Positions 23,250 through 31,454 of a DNA stretch of 64,000 nucleotides are shown piece after piece; position 1 is the stretch's first letter; each line of letters opens with the position of its first letter. The notes beneath the pieces are model-generated. The model worked only from the letters and a program-made list of their open reading frames with translations, did no database searches and had not been told where the DNA came from. Where the stretch lies: positions 5,017,234-5,081,233 of the forward strand of contig NZ_CM001439.1 of NCBI RefSeq assembly GCF_000244955.1, given 5' to 3'. This DNA is from Saccharomonospora marina XMU15. Its GTDB lineage: Bacteria; Actinomycetota; Actinomycetes; Mycobacteriales; Pseudonocardiaceae. A program made the position numbers and the translations under genes.

Positions 23250-24239
23250 GTGACCGCCGCCCCGACCGTGGCCGAGTCCGTCCGTGAGTCCGTGTTCGAC
23301 TGCGTCGGCGACACCCCGATCGTCGCGCTGCGCAGGCTTTTCCCCGATCCGGATGTGGAAGTGGTCGCCAAGCTGGAGTTGCTCAACCCAGGCGGGAGCA
23401 TGAAGGACCGCACCGCCAGACACATCGTCGAGTCGGGGCTGAGCGAGGGGTCCATCGCGGCGGGATCACGGCTGATCGAGAGCAGTTCCGGCAACTTCGG
23501 CATCGCGCTGGCCATGGCCGCCCGGGTGCACGGCCTTGCCTTCACCTGCGTCGTTGACCCCAAGATCACCAGCGCCAACCTGGCAATCCTTCGCAACCTG
23601 CACGCACAGGTCGAGTTCGTCTCCCAGCCCGACGAAACGGGCGGCTACCTGCTTTCCCGCATCCGCAGGGTGCAACAGCTACTCGCCGAGGACCAACGTG
23701 CCGTCTGGATCAACCAGTACGCCAACGACCGCAACTGGCAGGCGCACTACCACGGCACCGGTGCCGAACTCGCCGCACAGCTCACCCGCGCGCCCGACTA
23801 CCTGTTCGCGCCGGTGAGCACGACAGGGAGCATTCTCGGCTGTGCCCGCAGGCTACGGGAACGCTTCCCCGCGCTGCGCGTTGTGGCCGTGGACGCGGTC
23901 GGGTCGGTGATCTTCGGCGGCGCACCGGGGCCACGCGACCTGCCCGGCATCGGCGCGAGCCGGGTGCCCGAACTGTGCAGTCCCGAGGAGATCGACGAGG
24001 TGATCCACGTCGACGACGTCGAGGCCGCGCTGGGATGCAGGCGGCTGCTGGCCGCCGAAGGGATCTTCGCAGGAGGCTCGACGGGTTCGGCGGTCGCGGC
24101 CATCGCCAAGGCGATGCCGGGGCTGCCGAGGCCATGCCGTGTCGTGGCCATCTTTCCCGACCGCGGTGACCGCTACCTGGATCTCGTCTACGACGACAAC
24201 TGGCTCGCCGCGGCAACCCGGCGCCGCGGCACGGTGTGA
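23250..24239 (+). CDS. sbnA: SbnA-like N-(2-amino-2-carboxyethyl)-L-glutamate synthase
   Basis: A 329-residue PLP enzyme of the cysteine-synthase fold. In staphyloferrin B synthesis SbnA joins O-phospho-L-serine and glutamate to form ACEGA, the precursor of 2,3-diaminopropionate. PLP Lys52 lies in NPGGSMKDRTA, the substrate loop is ESSSGNFGIALAMAA and the phosphate-binding loop is GGSTGSAVAA. An sbnB-like gene follows immediately, which supports the Dap role over plain cysteine synthesis. The iron box lies 27 bp upstream. Confidence 0.88.
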   Translation: MTAAPTVAESVRESVFDCVGDTPIVALRRLFPDPDVEVVAKLELLNPGGSMKDRTARHIVESGLSEGSIAAGSRLIESSSGNFGIALAMAARVHGLAFTCVVDPKITSANLAILRNLHAQVEFVSQPDETGGYLLSRIRRVQQLLAEDQRAVWINQYANDRNWQAHYHGTGAELAAQLTRAPDYLFAPVSTTGSILGCARRLRERFPALRVVAVDAVGSVIFGGAPGPRDLPGIGASRVPELCSPEEIDEVIHVDDVEAALGCRRLLAAEGIFAGGSTGSAVAAIAKAMPGLPRPCRVVAIFPDRGDRYLDLVYDDNWLAAATRRRGTV

Positions 24240-24249
24240 GGAGATGGAC

Positions 24250-25242
24250 GTGCCGAAACCCCGCATGCTGTACCTGGCCCGCCGCGACGTCGCGGCCGTC
24301 GGCGGCGACAACTGCCTGCTCTACGTCGACGCGCTACGGTCCGCGCTCATCACGCACGCGGAGGGCAACACGGTGCAGCCGCTCAAGCCCTACCTGCGGG
24401 TGGGCAAGGGCCATATCGCCGACCGCATCATCGCCATGCCCGCCCACGTCGGTGACCCGGGCGTTTCCGGGCTGAAGTGGATCGGCAGCAAGCACGACAA
24501 TCCGCTGTCGGGGCGGGAGCGGGCGAGCGCGTTGATCGTGCTGAACGACCCGGCGACCAACTACCCCGTCGCCGTCATGGAGGGCAGCCTCGTCAGCGCG
24601 TGGCGAACGGCGGCGGTCACCTGCCTGGCCGCACGACACCTCGCGCGTGAGGGCTTCACCGATGTCGCGCTGATCGGCTGCGGCGTCATCGGCCGCACCC
24701 AGGTCACCGCGCTGTTGCAGCAGTTCCCGCACATCCACACCGTCCACGCCTACGACCTGCGGCGGCAAGCCGCCGGTGAGCTGGCCGAAACGCTGGGACA
24801 GCGGGTGCGCGTGCGGGTGGCCGACAGCGCCGAGGACGCGGTCCGCTCCGGCGATGTCGTGGTGCCGTGCACCGTCACCGACGAGCCCTACATCTCGCTG
24901 TCCTGGCTGAAGCCGGGCACCTTCCTGAGCAACGTGTCGATCATGGACGTGCACAAGGACGTCTTCCTCGGCGCCGACAAGGTCGTCGTGGACGACTGGG
25001 ACCAGTGCAACAGGGAGAAGAAGATCATCAATCAGCTCGTGGAGGAGGGCTCGTTCTCCAGGCAGCGGCTGCACGCCGAACTCGGCGAGGTGCTGGCGGG
25101 AACGCGGCCGGGACGCGAGAGTGACGACGAGATCATCCTGCTCAACCCCATGGGCATGGCGGTGGAAGACATCGCGTGCGCCGCCGAGGTGTACGAACGC
25201 GCCAAGAGCCGCGGGGTCGGGACCTGGTTGGACCTCTACTAG
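24250..25242 (+). CDS. sbnB: SbnB-like N-(2-amino-2-carboxyethyl)-L-glutamate dehydrogenase
   Basis: An NAD-dependent enzyme of the ornithine cyclodeaminase/mu-crystallin family, ~330 residues. SbnB oxidatively splits ACEGA into 2,3-diaminopropionate and 2-oxoglutarate. The Rossmann motif is DVALIGCGVIGRTQV, with substrate-region KWIGSKHDNP and MEGSLVSAWRTAA. GTG 24250 is favoured because GAGGAG lies 6 bp upstream; ATG 24244 touches the same GAGGAG with no spacing. The 3' end overlaps the next gene's GTG by 1 nt. Confidence 0.88.
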   Translation: MPKPRMLYLARRDVAAVGGDNCLLYVDALRSALITHAEGNTVQPLKPYLRVGKGHIADRIIAMPAHVGDPGVSGLKWIGSKHDNPLSGRERASALIVLNDPATNYPVAVMEGSLVSAWRTAAVTCLAARHLAREGFTDVALIGCGVIGRTQVTALLQQFPHIHTVHAYDLRRQAAGELAETLGQRVRVRVADSAEDAVRSGDVVVPCTVTDEPYISLSWLKPGTFLSNVSIMDVHKDVFLGADKVVVDDWDQCNREKKIINQLVEEGSFSRQRLHAELGEVLAGTRPGRESDDEIILLNPMGMAVEDIACAAEVYERAKSRGVGTWLDLY

Positions 25243-26855
25243 TGGCCCCCGACGAACTCGTGCTCGCCGACCTGGTCGACGCGCTGATCCAGGAACGGCT
25301 GTTCGGTTTCGGCGACGGCGTACTCGAGGACGGCTGGTACCGCGTCGGGCAGGTGCGCCTCCGGGTGCGCGCAGGCGGGGCGCTGCAGCCCCACCGGTTC
25401 GCCGGAGGGCCGGTGCTCATCGCCGGACGGTCGGTTTCACCCGATGAGTTGATCCGCCACCTCGCCCCCGATCAGCCACACGTTCGACAGGTAGCCGCCG
25501 ACCTGCGTACCGCCGTCGCGAACGCCCACCTCGCGTGCGCGGCGGAGCGCGACCTCGAAGGCGAGGCGCTCGATCCGCTCACGGCCGAGCGGCTTTCCTG
25601 GGCCCGCAACCGACCGTTTCACCCCACGGCCAGAGCGGTCGCGGGCTGGAGTACCGAGGAGCTGTCGACCTACGGTCCCACCCGACGCGACCCGCTCGGC
25701 CTCGACTGGATCGCGGTTCGCGCCGATCACCTCCGGCACGGTCACGGCACGCCGCCGGACGAGCTGGCGCGGCTGTTGCTCGGCGAAGCCGAAGCACTCC
25801 GGCTCACCGGCGAGTCGCCGCCCGGCTTCGTGTTGCTGCCCGTGCACCCCTGGCAGTCGCGCCACGTGCTGCCGCGCGAGTTCGCGGCGGAGCTGGACGA
25901 GGGGCTCATACTGCCCGTGGCGCGGGGCGTGGGCGAGTTCCGGCCCACCGCGTCGCTGCGCACGCTTGCCTCGCCCGACCCTGCGATCCACGTCAAGCTG
26001 CCGCTCGGTGTCGCCACGCTCGGCGCCACCCGGCTACTTCCGCCGCGCTACCTCGACAACGGTGAGCGAGCCGAACTCACCCTGCGGGCGGCGCTGGCTC
26101 GTGATCCGCTGCTGCGCAGCGTGGTGGCCGTCTGCGACGAGCGTGGTTGGGCGGGCTGGGGCGGCGACGACGAGTTCGCCGACCGGCCCGGTCACCTCGC
26201 GGCCCAACTGCGCCGCTACCCGCCACAGGCCCGCGGTGCCGTGCCGATGGCCGTGTTCGCCTCACCGCGGCTCTACCCGCACGGTATCCGGCTGCCCGGC
26301 GGACCGCTGCCGTTCTTCCGGCGACTGTGCCATCGCTTCTGCCTGCTCGCGCTGGGCTTCCTGCGCCAGGGCATGCTCCCGGAAGTGCACGGCCAAAACG
26401 TCGCGGTCACGCTCGAACAGGGCATGCCAGCGCTGTTCGTACTGCGCGATCACGACACCGTCCGCGTGCACCCGCCGTGGCTGGCCGAGGCCGGGATCGC
26501 CGACCCCGGTTACCGGGTGCGGCGGGGCGCGCGGCAGTCTCTTCGGCTCGACGACCCCGCCGAACTCGTCGGATACTTCCAGACCTTGGGAGTCCAGGTG
26601 AACCTGTACGGGATCGCCGACGCACTCGCCCGCTCCTTCGGTATCGCGGAGAGGACACTGTGGAAACAGCTTCGAGCGGCACTGACCGAAGCCATGGACC
26701 TGGTAAGCCTGCCAAGGCAGGTGAGCACGCTGCTGCTACGGGAACCGACGTGGCCGAGCCGCCACGTGCTGGGGCCACTGCTGCGCAGCGGCAACTCGCC
26801 GGGTGCGAGCATGCCCGCGGCCGCGGGCACGGTGCCGAACCCGCTGCTGTGCTGA
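25242..26855 (+). CDS. IucA/IucC-family siderophore synthetase 1
   Basis: A 537-residue NRPS-independent siderophore synthetase that adenylates a carboxylate and condenses it with an amine. Family motifs are present: NRPFHPTARA (HPxxK-like region), LLPVHPWQSRHVLP, SLRTLASPDPAIHVKLPLG, and the late motif LPEVHGQNVAVTLEQG. GTG 25242 overlaps the sbnB stop codon. In the staphyloferrin B pathway three such enzymes (SbnE, SbnF, SbnC) assemble citrate, two Dap-derived units and 2-oxoglutarate. Which of the three this one corresponds to cannot be decided by eye. Confidence 0.85.
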   Translation: MAPDELVLADLVDALIQERLFGFGDGVLEDGWYRVGQVRLRVRAGGALQPHRFAGGPVLIAGRSVSPDELIRHLAPDQPHVRQVAADLRTAVANAHLACAAERDLEGEALDPLTAERLSWARNRPFHPTARAVAGWSTEELSTYGPTRRDPLGLDWIAVRADHLRHGHGTPPDELARLLLGEAEALRLTGESPPGFVLLPVHPWQSRHVLPREFAAELDEGLILPVARGVGEFRPTASLRTLASPDPAIHVKLPLGVATLGATRLLPPRYLDNGERAELTLRAALARDPLLRSVVAVCDERGWAGWGGDDEFADRPGHLAAQLRRYPPQARGAVPMAVFASPRLYPHGIRLPGGPLPFFRRLCHRFCLLALGFLRQGMLPEVHGQNVAVTLEQGMPALFVLRDHDTVRVHPPWLAEAGIADPGYRVRRGARQSLRLDDPAELVGYFQTLGVQVNLYGIADALARSFGIAERTLWKQLRAALTEAMDLVSLPRQVSTLLLREPTWPSRHVLGPLLRSGNSPGASMPAAAGTVPNPLLC

Positions 26856-28387
26856 ACCCGCACGCCGCAGCGCGAAGCGCGAGTAGGCGCCGGTTGCTCA
26901 ACGCGTACCTGCGCGAGACCGGCACGCCGGTGACGGGCACCGGCGTGCTGCGGATCGCGCTGCCCGCCACCGGCAGGGAACTGGTGGTCGAAGTGGTACA
27001 CCGCTGCTCGCTCGGTCACCACGACTACGCCGACGACGCCTCGGTGCCACACGACGAGTTCGTGGCCGCGCTGCTCGCCGAACTCGCCGCCGGGACGGGG
27101 CACGACGGGTTCGAACTCGCCGCGCAGATCGAGGAGAGCACCGCGCGCACCGCGCGCTATCTCGGCAGGCCCAGACCGTGCCGCCCGCCGCAACCTCACG
27201 CGATCACCAGGCATGCCGAGCAGAGCGTGTTGCTCGGCCATCCCTTCCATCCCACACCCAAGAGCGCGGAGGGATTCAGCGACGCCGACCTCGAGGACTA
27301 CGCACCAGAACTCGGTGCCGCGTTCGTTCCGCACTACTTCGCCGTGGCGCGAGAACTCGTGTCGCAGCAGCGGGTCTGGCCGGGACCGTGGGAGCCCGGC
27401 GAGGTCACCGACCGGGTGCCTCGGGGTTACCTACCGCTTCCGGCGCACCCGTGGCAGGCGCGGTACCTGCTCGATCGCGCGGAGGTCACCGCCTTGATCA
27501 GGAAAGGCGGGCTGCTACCGCTCGGCCCGCTCGGCAGGCCGGTCTACGCGACCTCGTCGGTGCGCACGGTGTGCGACCCCGGTTTCCCGACAGCATGGAA
27601 ACTGCCGCTGCGAGTGCGGATCACGAACTTCGTTCGCAACAACCCGGTGGAGCACCTGCGTAGAGCCATGCAGGCCAGCGCGCTCGTCGGCACGCTGCCG
27701 GAACATGAGGGCTTCGGCGTACTTCGCGAGAGTGGGTTTCGGACCCTGGACCCCGACACCGTGGGGCCGGACCTCGCCGCCGACTTCGCCGTGCTGTACC
27801 GGCAGAACCCGTTCGCCCGAAACGGCGAGGCACCACGCGTGCTCGCTGGCGTGCTGGAGGACCCGGCCGCGCTCGTGCGCGATGTCAGGACGGCGGGCGA
27901 TGTCGGCGAGTGGCTGCGCCGGTACCTGGCCATCTCGCTGGTGCCGCTGCTTTCGTTGTTCGAGCAGAACGGGGTGAGTTTCGAGGCACACGTGCAGAAC
28001 TCGCTGTTGTGCACCGAGAGCGGACAACCCTCGCGGTTCTGGGTTCGCGACCTGGAAGGTGTGGCCGTGAGCAGGCAGGCGGGCCGATCGCTGGAGCCGG
28101 ACAGCCCACTGTGCTACTCGGATGCCGAGGCATGGCAGCGGCTGTGCTACCACGCGGTGACCAACCAGCTCGGCCATCTGGTGCACGTGCTGGGCAGCTA
28201 CAGCGGCGCGGGCGAGGACCGGCTGTGGGCCGTGGCCAGGCGGGCGCTGCTCGACGTGCCACAGGCGGAGCGGCTGCTTGCCATGCCGACGCTGCCCGCC
28301 AAGGCGAACCTCGTCAGCAGGTTCACCGGGCGAGCCGAACGCCCGCTCTACGTCGAGATTGCCAACCCACTGCGGGAGACGCGATGA
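26849..28387 (+). CDS. IucA/IucC-family siderophore synthetase 2
   Basis: A 512-residue second synthetase. Motifs are LLGHPFHPTPKSAEGFSDAD, YLPLPAHPWQARYLLDR, SSVRTVCDP followed by WKLPLRVRITNFVRNN, and the ATP-site region FEAHVQNSLLCTESG. GTG 26849 lies inside the end of the preceding gene (7-nt overlap); an open frame extends further upstream but lacks family similarity. HPFHPTPKS matches the canonical HPxHPxxK motif better than synthetase 1. Translational coupling suggests equal expression. Confidence 0.85.
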   Translation: MLNPHAAARSASRRRLLNAYLRETGTPVTGTGVLRIALPATGRELVVEVVHRCSLGHHDYADDASVPHDEFVAALLAELAAGTGHDGFELAAQIEESTARTARYLGRPRPCRPPQPHAITRHAEQSVLLGHPFHPTPKSAEGFSDADLEDYAPELGAAFVPHYFAVARELVSQQRVWPGPWEPGEVTDRVPRGYLPLPAHPWQARYLLDRAEVTALIRKGGLLPLGPLGRPVYATSSVRTVCDPGFPTAWKLPLRVRITNFVRNNPVEHLRRAMQASALVGTLPEHEGFGVLRESGFRTLDPDTVGPDLAADFAVLYRQNPFARNGEAPRVLAGVLEDPAALVRDVRTAGDVGEWLRRYLAISLVPLLSLFEQNGVSFEAHVQNSLLCTESGQPSRFWVRDLEGVAVSRQAGRSLEPDSPLCYSDAEAWQRLCYHAVTNQLGHLVHVLGSYSGAGEDRLWAVARRALLDVPQAERLLAMPTLPAKANLVSRFTGRAERPLYVEIANPLRETR

Positions 28388-30069
28388 ACCCGGACCTGCT
28401 GCGAGCCGCACTCACCGCGCCGAGCTACCCCCGCGTGCGCCGCAGGGTGCTGCGGCAGCTTTTCGAGTCGCTGTTGTACGAGGAAGCGATCGACCAGGGC
28501 GTGAACGGCACGCTGATCGGCGCGAACGGCGTGCGCTACACCTACACCGCGCGGCGACGTGAGACGTTCGGCAGGGTGACGGTGGATGAGTTGCTTCGCG
28601 ACGGCGAGGAGCCCACCTCGGTCGGGTTGTTGCTTTCCGAACTTGCCGAGCACATCGATGCCGATCCCGAACACCTCGCCCGCTTCGCGAGGGAGTTGGA
28701 GGAAACCCTCCTCAAGGACGCCGTCGCGCACCACCTGCGCGATGGGAATGCCGCCAAGGCCGACCACGACGCGCTGGAGAGCCTCGTCATCGATGGCCAT
28801 CGCTACCACCCGGCGTACAAGTCCCGCATCGGGTTCGATCTCGTCGACAACCTCGCCTACGGTCCGGAGTTCGCCCAGCCGATCCGTCCACTGTGGCTGG
28901 CGGTGAGCCGGGACATCGCCGAGGTCAGCGGCTCACGCGACGTCGAGGAGTCCGAGTTCCTGCGCGCACAGCTCGGTTCCGCTTTCGGCTCGCTACCCGA
29001 CGAAGCCCACACGTTGCTGCCCGTGCACCCGTGGCAGTGGCGCGAACACGTCTGCCGTACCTACGCCGAACAGCTACGCACCGGCGAGCTCGTGGTGCTC
29101 GGCGAGGATCCGGACACGTTCACAGCCCAGCAGTCCATCCGCACACTGTCTTGTGTGGACAATCCTGACCGGCCCTACCTCAAGCTGGCCATGTCGCTGG
29201 TGAACACCTCCACCAGCCGCGTACTGGCTCCACACACCGTGCACAACGCGCCGCTGATCTCCGACTGGCTGTACGAGCTGGTGTCCGCCGACCCGGTGCT
29301 GCGAGACGAATGGCGGCCGGTACTGCTGCGGGAACTGCTGGGCACGGTTGTCACCGCCGACATGGGCCTGCTCCACGAGGACGGCTACGGAACGCTCGGC
29401 TGCGTGTGGCGGGAGAGCCTGCATCCGCGGCTCGATCCCGGCGAGCGGGCCGCGCCGTTCACCGCGCTGACCGCGAGGGCCGCCGACGGCAGCCCGCTGA
29501 TCGACGGCTGGGTGAGCGAGCACGGGCTCGACCGCTGGCTGCGCCGACTCACCGAGGTGGCGGTGCTTCCGCTGGTTCGGCTGCTGTGCGAACACGGCGT
29601 CGCGCTCGAGGCACACGCACAGAACATGGTGCTGCTGCACCGAGCCGGCCTGCCGACAAGGGTGGCGCTGCGCGACTTCCACGACGGGGTTCGCTTCAGT
29701 CGCGCGCACCTTGCCCAACCCGGCCGCTGCCCGACGCTGCGGGCCACCCCCGCGCATCACGGCAACCGCAACTCCTTCGTCGAGACCGACGATCCCGATC
29801 TCGTCGCCGACTTCCTGCTCGACGCGTTCTGCTTCGTCAACCTCGGTGAGCTCGCGATGTTCCTCGCCGAGGCCTACGGGCTGGCCGAAGGCGATTTCTG
29901 GGCCGTCGTGCGCGGCTGCCTTCGCACCTACCGGGAACGGTTCCCGGCCGCCGTCTTCGACCTCCACAAGCCCACCGTGTCGGTGGAGAAGCTCACCACC
30001 CGGAGGCTGCTGCCCGACACCGAGCTTCGGCTGCACCCCGCACCCAACCCGCTCGCGCACCATGACTGA
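28384..30069 (+). CDS. IucA/IucC-family siderophore synthetase 3
   Basis: A 561-residue third synthetase. Motifs are DGHRYHPAYKSRIGFD, LLPVHPWQWREHVC, SIRTLSCVDNPDRPYLKLAMS, VNTSTSRVLAPHTV and ALEAHAQNMVLLH. It overlaps synthetase 2 by 4 nt (ATGA). TSTSR-containing synthetases generally activate citrate or a citryl amide, so this may be the enzyme acting on the citrate-side carboxylate; that assignment is tentative. Confidence 0.85.
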   Translation: MNPDLLRAALTAPSYPRVRRRVLRQLFESLLYEEAIDQGVNGTLIGANGVRYTYTARRRETFGRVTVDELLRDGEEPTSVGLLLSELAEHIDADPEHLARFARELEETLLKDAVAHHLRDGNAAKADHDALESLVIDGHRYHPAYKSRIGFDLVDNLAYGPEFAQPIRPLWLAVSRDIAEVSGSRDVEESEFLRAQLGSAFGSLPDEAHTLLPVHPWQWREHVCRTYAEQLRTGELVVLGEDPDTFTAQQSIRTLSCVDNPDRPYLKLAMSLVNTSTSRVLAPHTVHNAPLISDWLYELVSADPVLRDEWRPVLLRELLGTVVTADMGLLHEDGYGTLGCVWRESLHPRLDPGERAAPFTALTARAADGSPLIDGWVSEHGLDRWLRRLTEVAVLPLVRLLCEHGVALEAHAQNMVLLHRAGLPTRVALRDFHDGVRFSRAHLAQPGRCPTLRATPAHHGNRNSFVETDDPDLVADFLLDAFCFVNLGELAMFLAEAYGLAEGDFWAVVRGCLRTYRERFPAAVFDLHKPTVSVEKLTTRRLLPDTELRLHPAPNPLAHHD

Positions 30070-31315
30070 CAACGAGCCGATCTGCCACTACCGATACGAC
30101 CTTGACGCGCTGGCCAGGCACGTCAGCGCGGTGGTGGCGGCGTTGCCGCCACGCTGCCGGATGTTCTACGCGATGAAGGCCAACAGCGCGCCGCCACTGC
30201 TGCGCACGCTCGCACCCATCGTGGCCGGGTTCGAGGTCGCCTCCGGCGGGGAGCTGGCCAAGGCGAGCGCGGCCGGTGCTCGGCAGACACTGTTCGGCGG
30301 GCCCGCCAAGACGCCCGCGGAGATCAGCCAGTCGCTGCGGCAGGGTGTTTCGCGGCTGCACGCCGAAAGCGTGCTCGAACTGCACCGGATCTCCGATGCC
30401 GCGCAACGCAGCGGCCGCACGGCTCGGGTGCTGCTGCGGGTGAACCTCTCGGGCGGATTCCCTCCCGCCACCCTCGCGATGGCGGGCAGGCCGACCCAGT
30501 TCGGCATCGAGGAGGCGGCGCTCGGCGAGGCGGTGCGCACCGCGCTCGAACTCCCCGGTATCCGGTTCGCCGGATTCCACCTGCACTCGCTTTCGAACAA
30601 CCTCTCCGCCGCCGCACACCTGGAACTGCTGGAGCTGTACCGCCGCAAGATCTGCGGCTGGGAGGCCGAGTTCGGCCTGCGCTGCGAGGCCGTCGACGTC
30701 GGAGGCGGCATCGGCGTGAACTACGCCGACGGCGGCGAGGCGTTCGACTGGACGGCGTTCACGGCGGGCCTGACCCGGTTGGTGCGCACCTTTCCCCGGC
30801 ACTGGAAGGACATCGACTTCGAATGCGGCCGGTTCCTCGTGGCGGGCTGCGGCAGCTACTTCACCGAGGTGCTGGACGTCAAGCACAACCACGGCGTCAA
30901 CTACGTGCTGGTGCGCGGCGGAACCCACCACTTCCGGCTGCCTGCCTCGTGGCAGCACAGCCACCCGTTCGTCGTTCACCCGGTGGACCGGTGGCCGACG
31001 CGGCTGCCTCGCCCGGAGCTGGCGGGGCAAGCCGTGACGGTGGTCGGTGAGCTGTGCACGCCGAAGGACGTGCTGGCCCGCGACGTGGTGGTCGATCGGG
31101 TGCGCCCCGGTGACGTGCTGGAGTTTCGCCTGGCGGGCGCCTACGGCTGGGAGATCTCCCACCACGACTTCCTCAGCCACCCCCACCCAGAGCAGCTGTT
31201 CCATTCCCGCGAGTCCCCCGCTCCTGCCCGCGAGTCCCCCGCTCCTGCCCGCGAGTCCCCCGCTCCTGCCCGCGAGTTCCGCGCTCCCGACGCCTCGCCG
31301 CGACGTCGGGAGTAG
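30062..31315 (+). CDS. sbnH: SbnH-like PLP-dependent decarboxylase with repeat-encoded C-terminal tail
   Basis: A 417-residue alanine-racemase-fold (group IV) decarboxylase. In staphyloferrin B assembly SbnH decarboxylates the citryl-Dap intermediate. PLP Lys39 is in FYAMKANSAPP, the phosphate site is VDVGGGIGVNY, and the active-site Cys region is GELCTPKDVLARD. The start lies 8 nt inside synthetase 3. The last ~35 residues are translated from the 21-bp tandem repeat (RESPAPA three times, then REFRAPD). They follow LSHPHPEQLFHS and look like an acquired extension. Confidence 0.85.
   Translation: MTDNEPICHYRYDLDALARHVSAVVAALPPRCRMFYAMKANSAPPLLRTLAPIVAGFEVASGGELAKASAAGARQTLFGGPAKTPAEISQSLRQGVSRLHAESVLELHRISDAAQRSGRTARVLLRVNLSGGFPPATLAMAGRPTQFGIEEAALGEAVRTALELPGIRFAGFHLHSLSNNLSAAAHLELLELYRRKICGWEAEFGLRCEAVDVGGGIGVNYADGGEAFDWTAFTAGLTRLVRTFPRHWKDIDFECGRFLVAGCGSYFTEVLDVKHNHGVNYVLVRGGTHHFRLPASWQHSHPFVVHPVDRWPTRLPRPELAGQAVTVVGELCTPKDVLARDVVVDRVRPGDVLEFRLAGAYGWEISHHDFLSHPHPEQLFHSRESPAPARESPAPARESPAPAREFRAPDASPRRRE
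31208..31291 (+). repeat. 21-bp tandem repeat, locus 2 (four units, in frame)
   Basis: Units begin at 31208, 31229, 31250 and 31271. The first three are identical (CGCGAGTCCCCCGCTCCTG plus CC). The last is the terminal variant beginning CGCGAGTTCCGCGCTCCC. They are inside the coding sequence of the SbnH-like decarboxylase and translated as RESPAPA repeats. Confidence 0.95.
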
Positions 31316-31454
31316 ACACCGGCACCCGGCCTGGGCAGTGCGGCCGGAGCAGTGCCCGCGCGAAGCGGACCGTACCCAGCGGGTGAACGCGTTGACGGCC
31401 GCGCACCGGGCTTCCTAGTATCCGCTGATCACCGGGTTTCGCCAGGAGGCAGCC

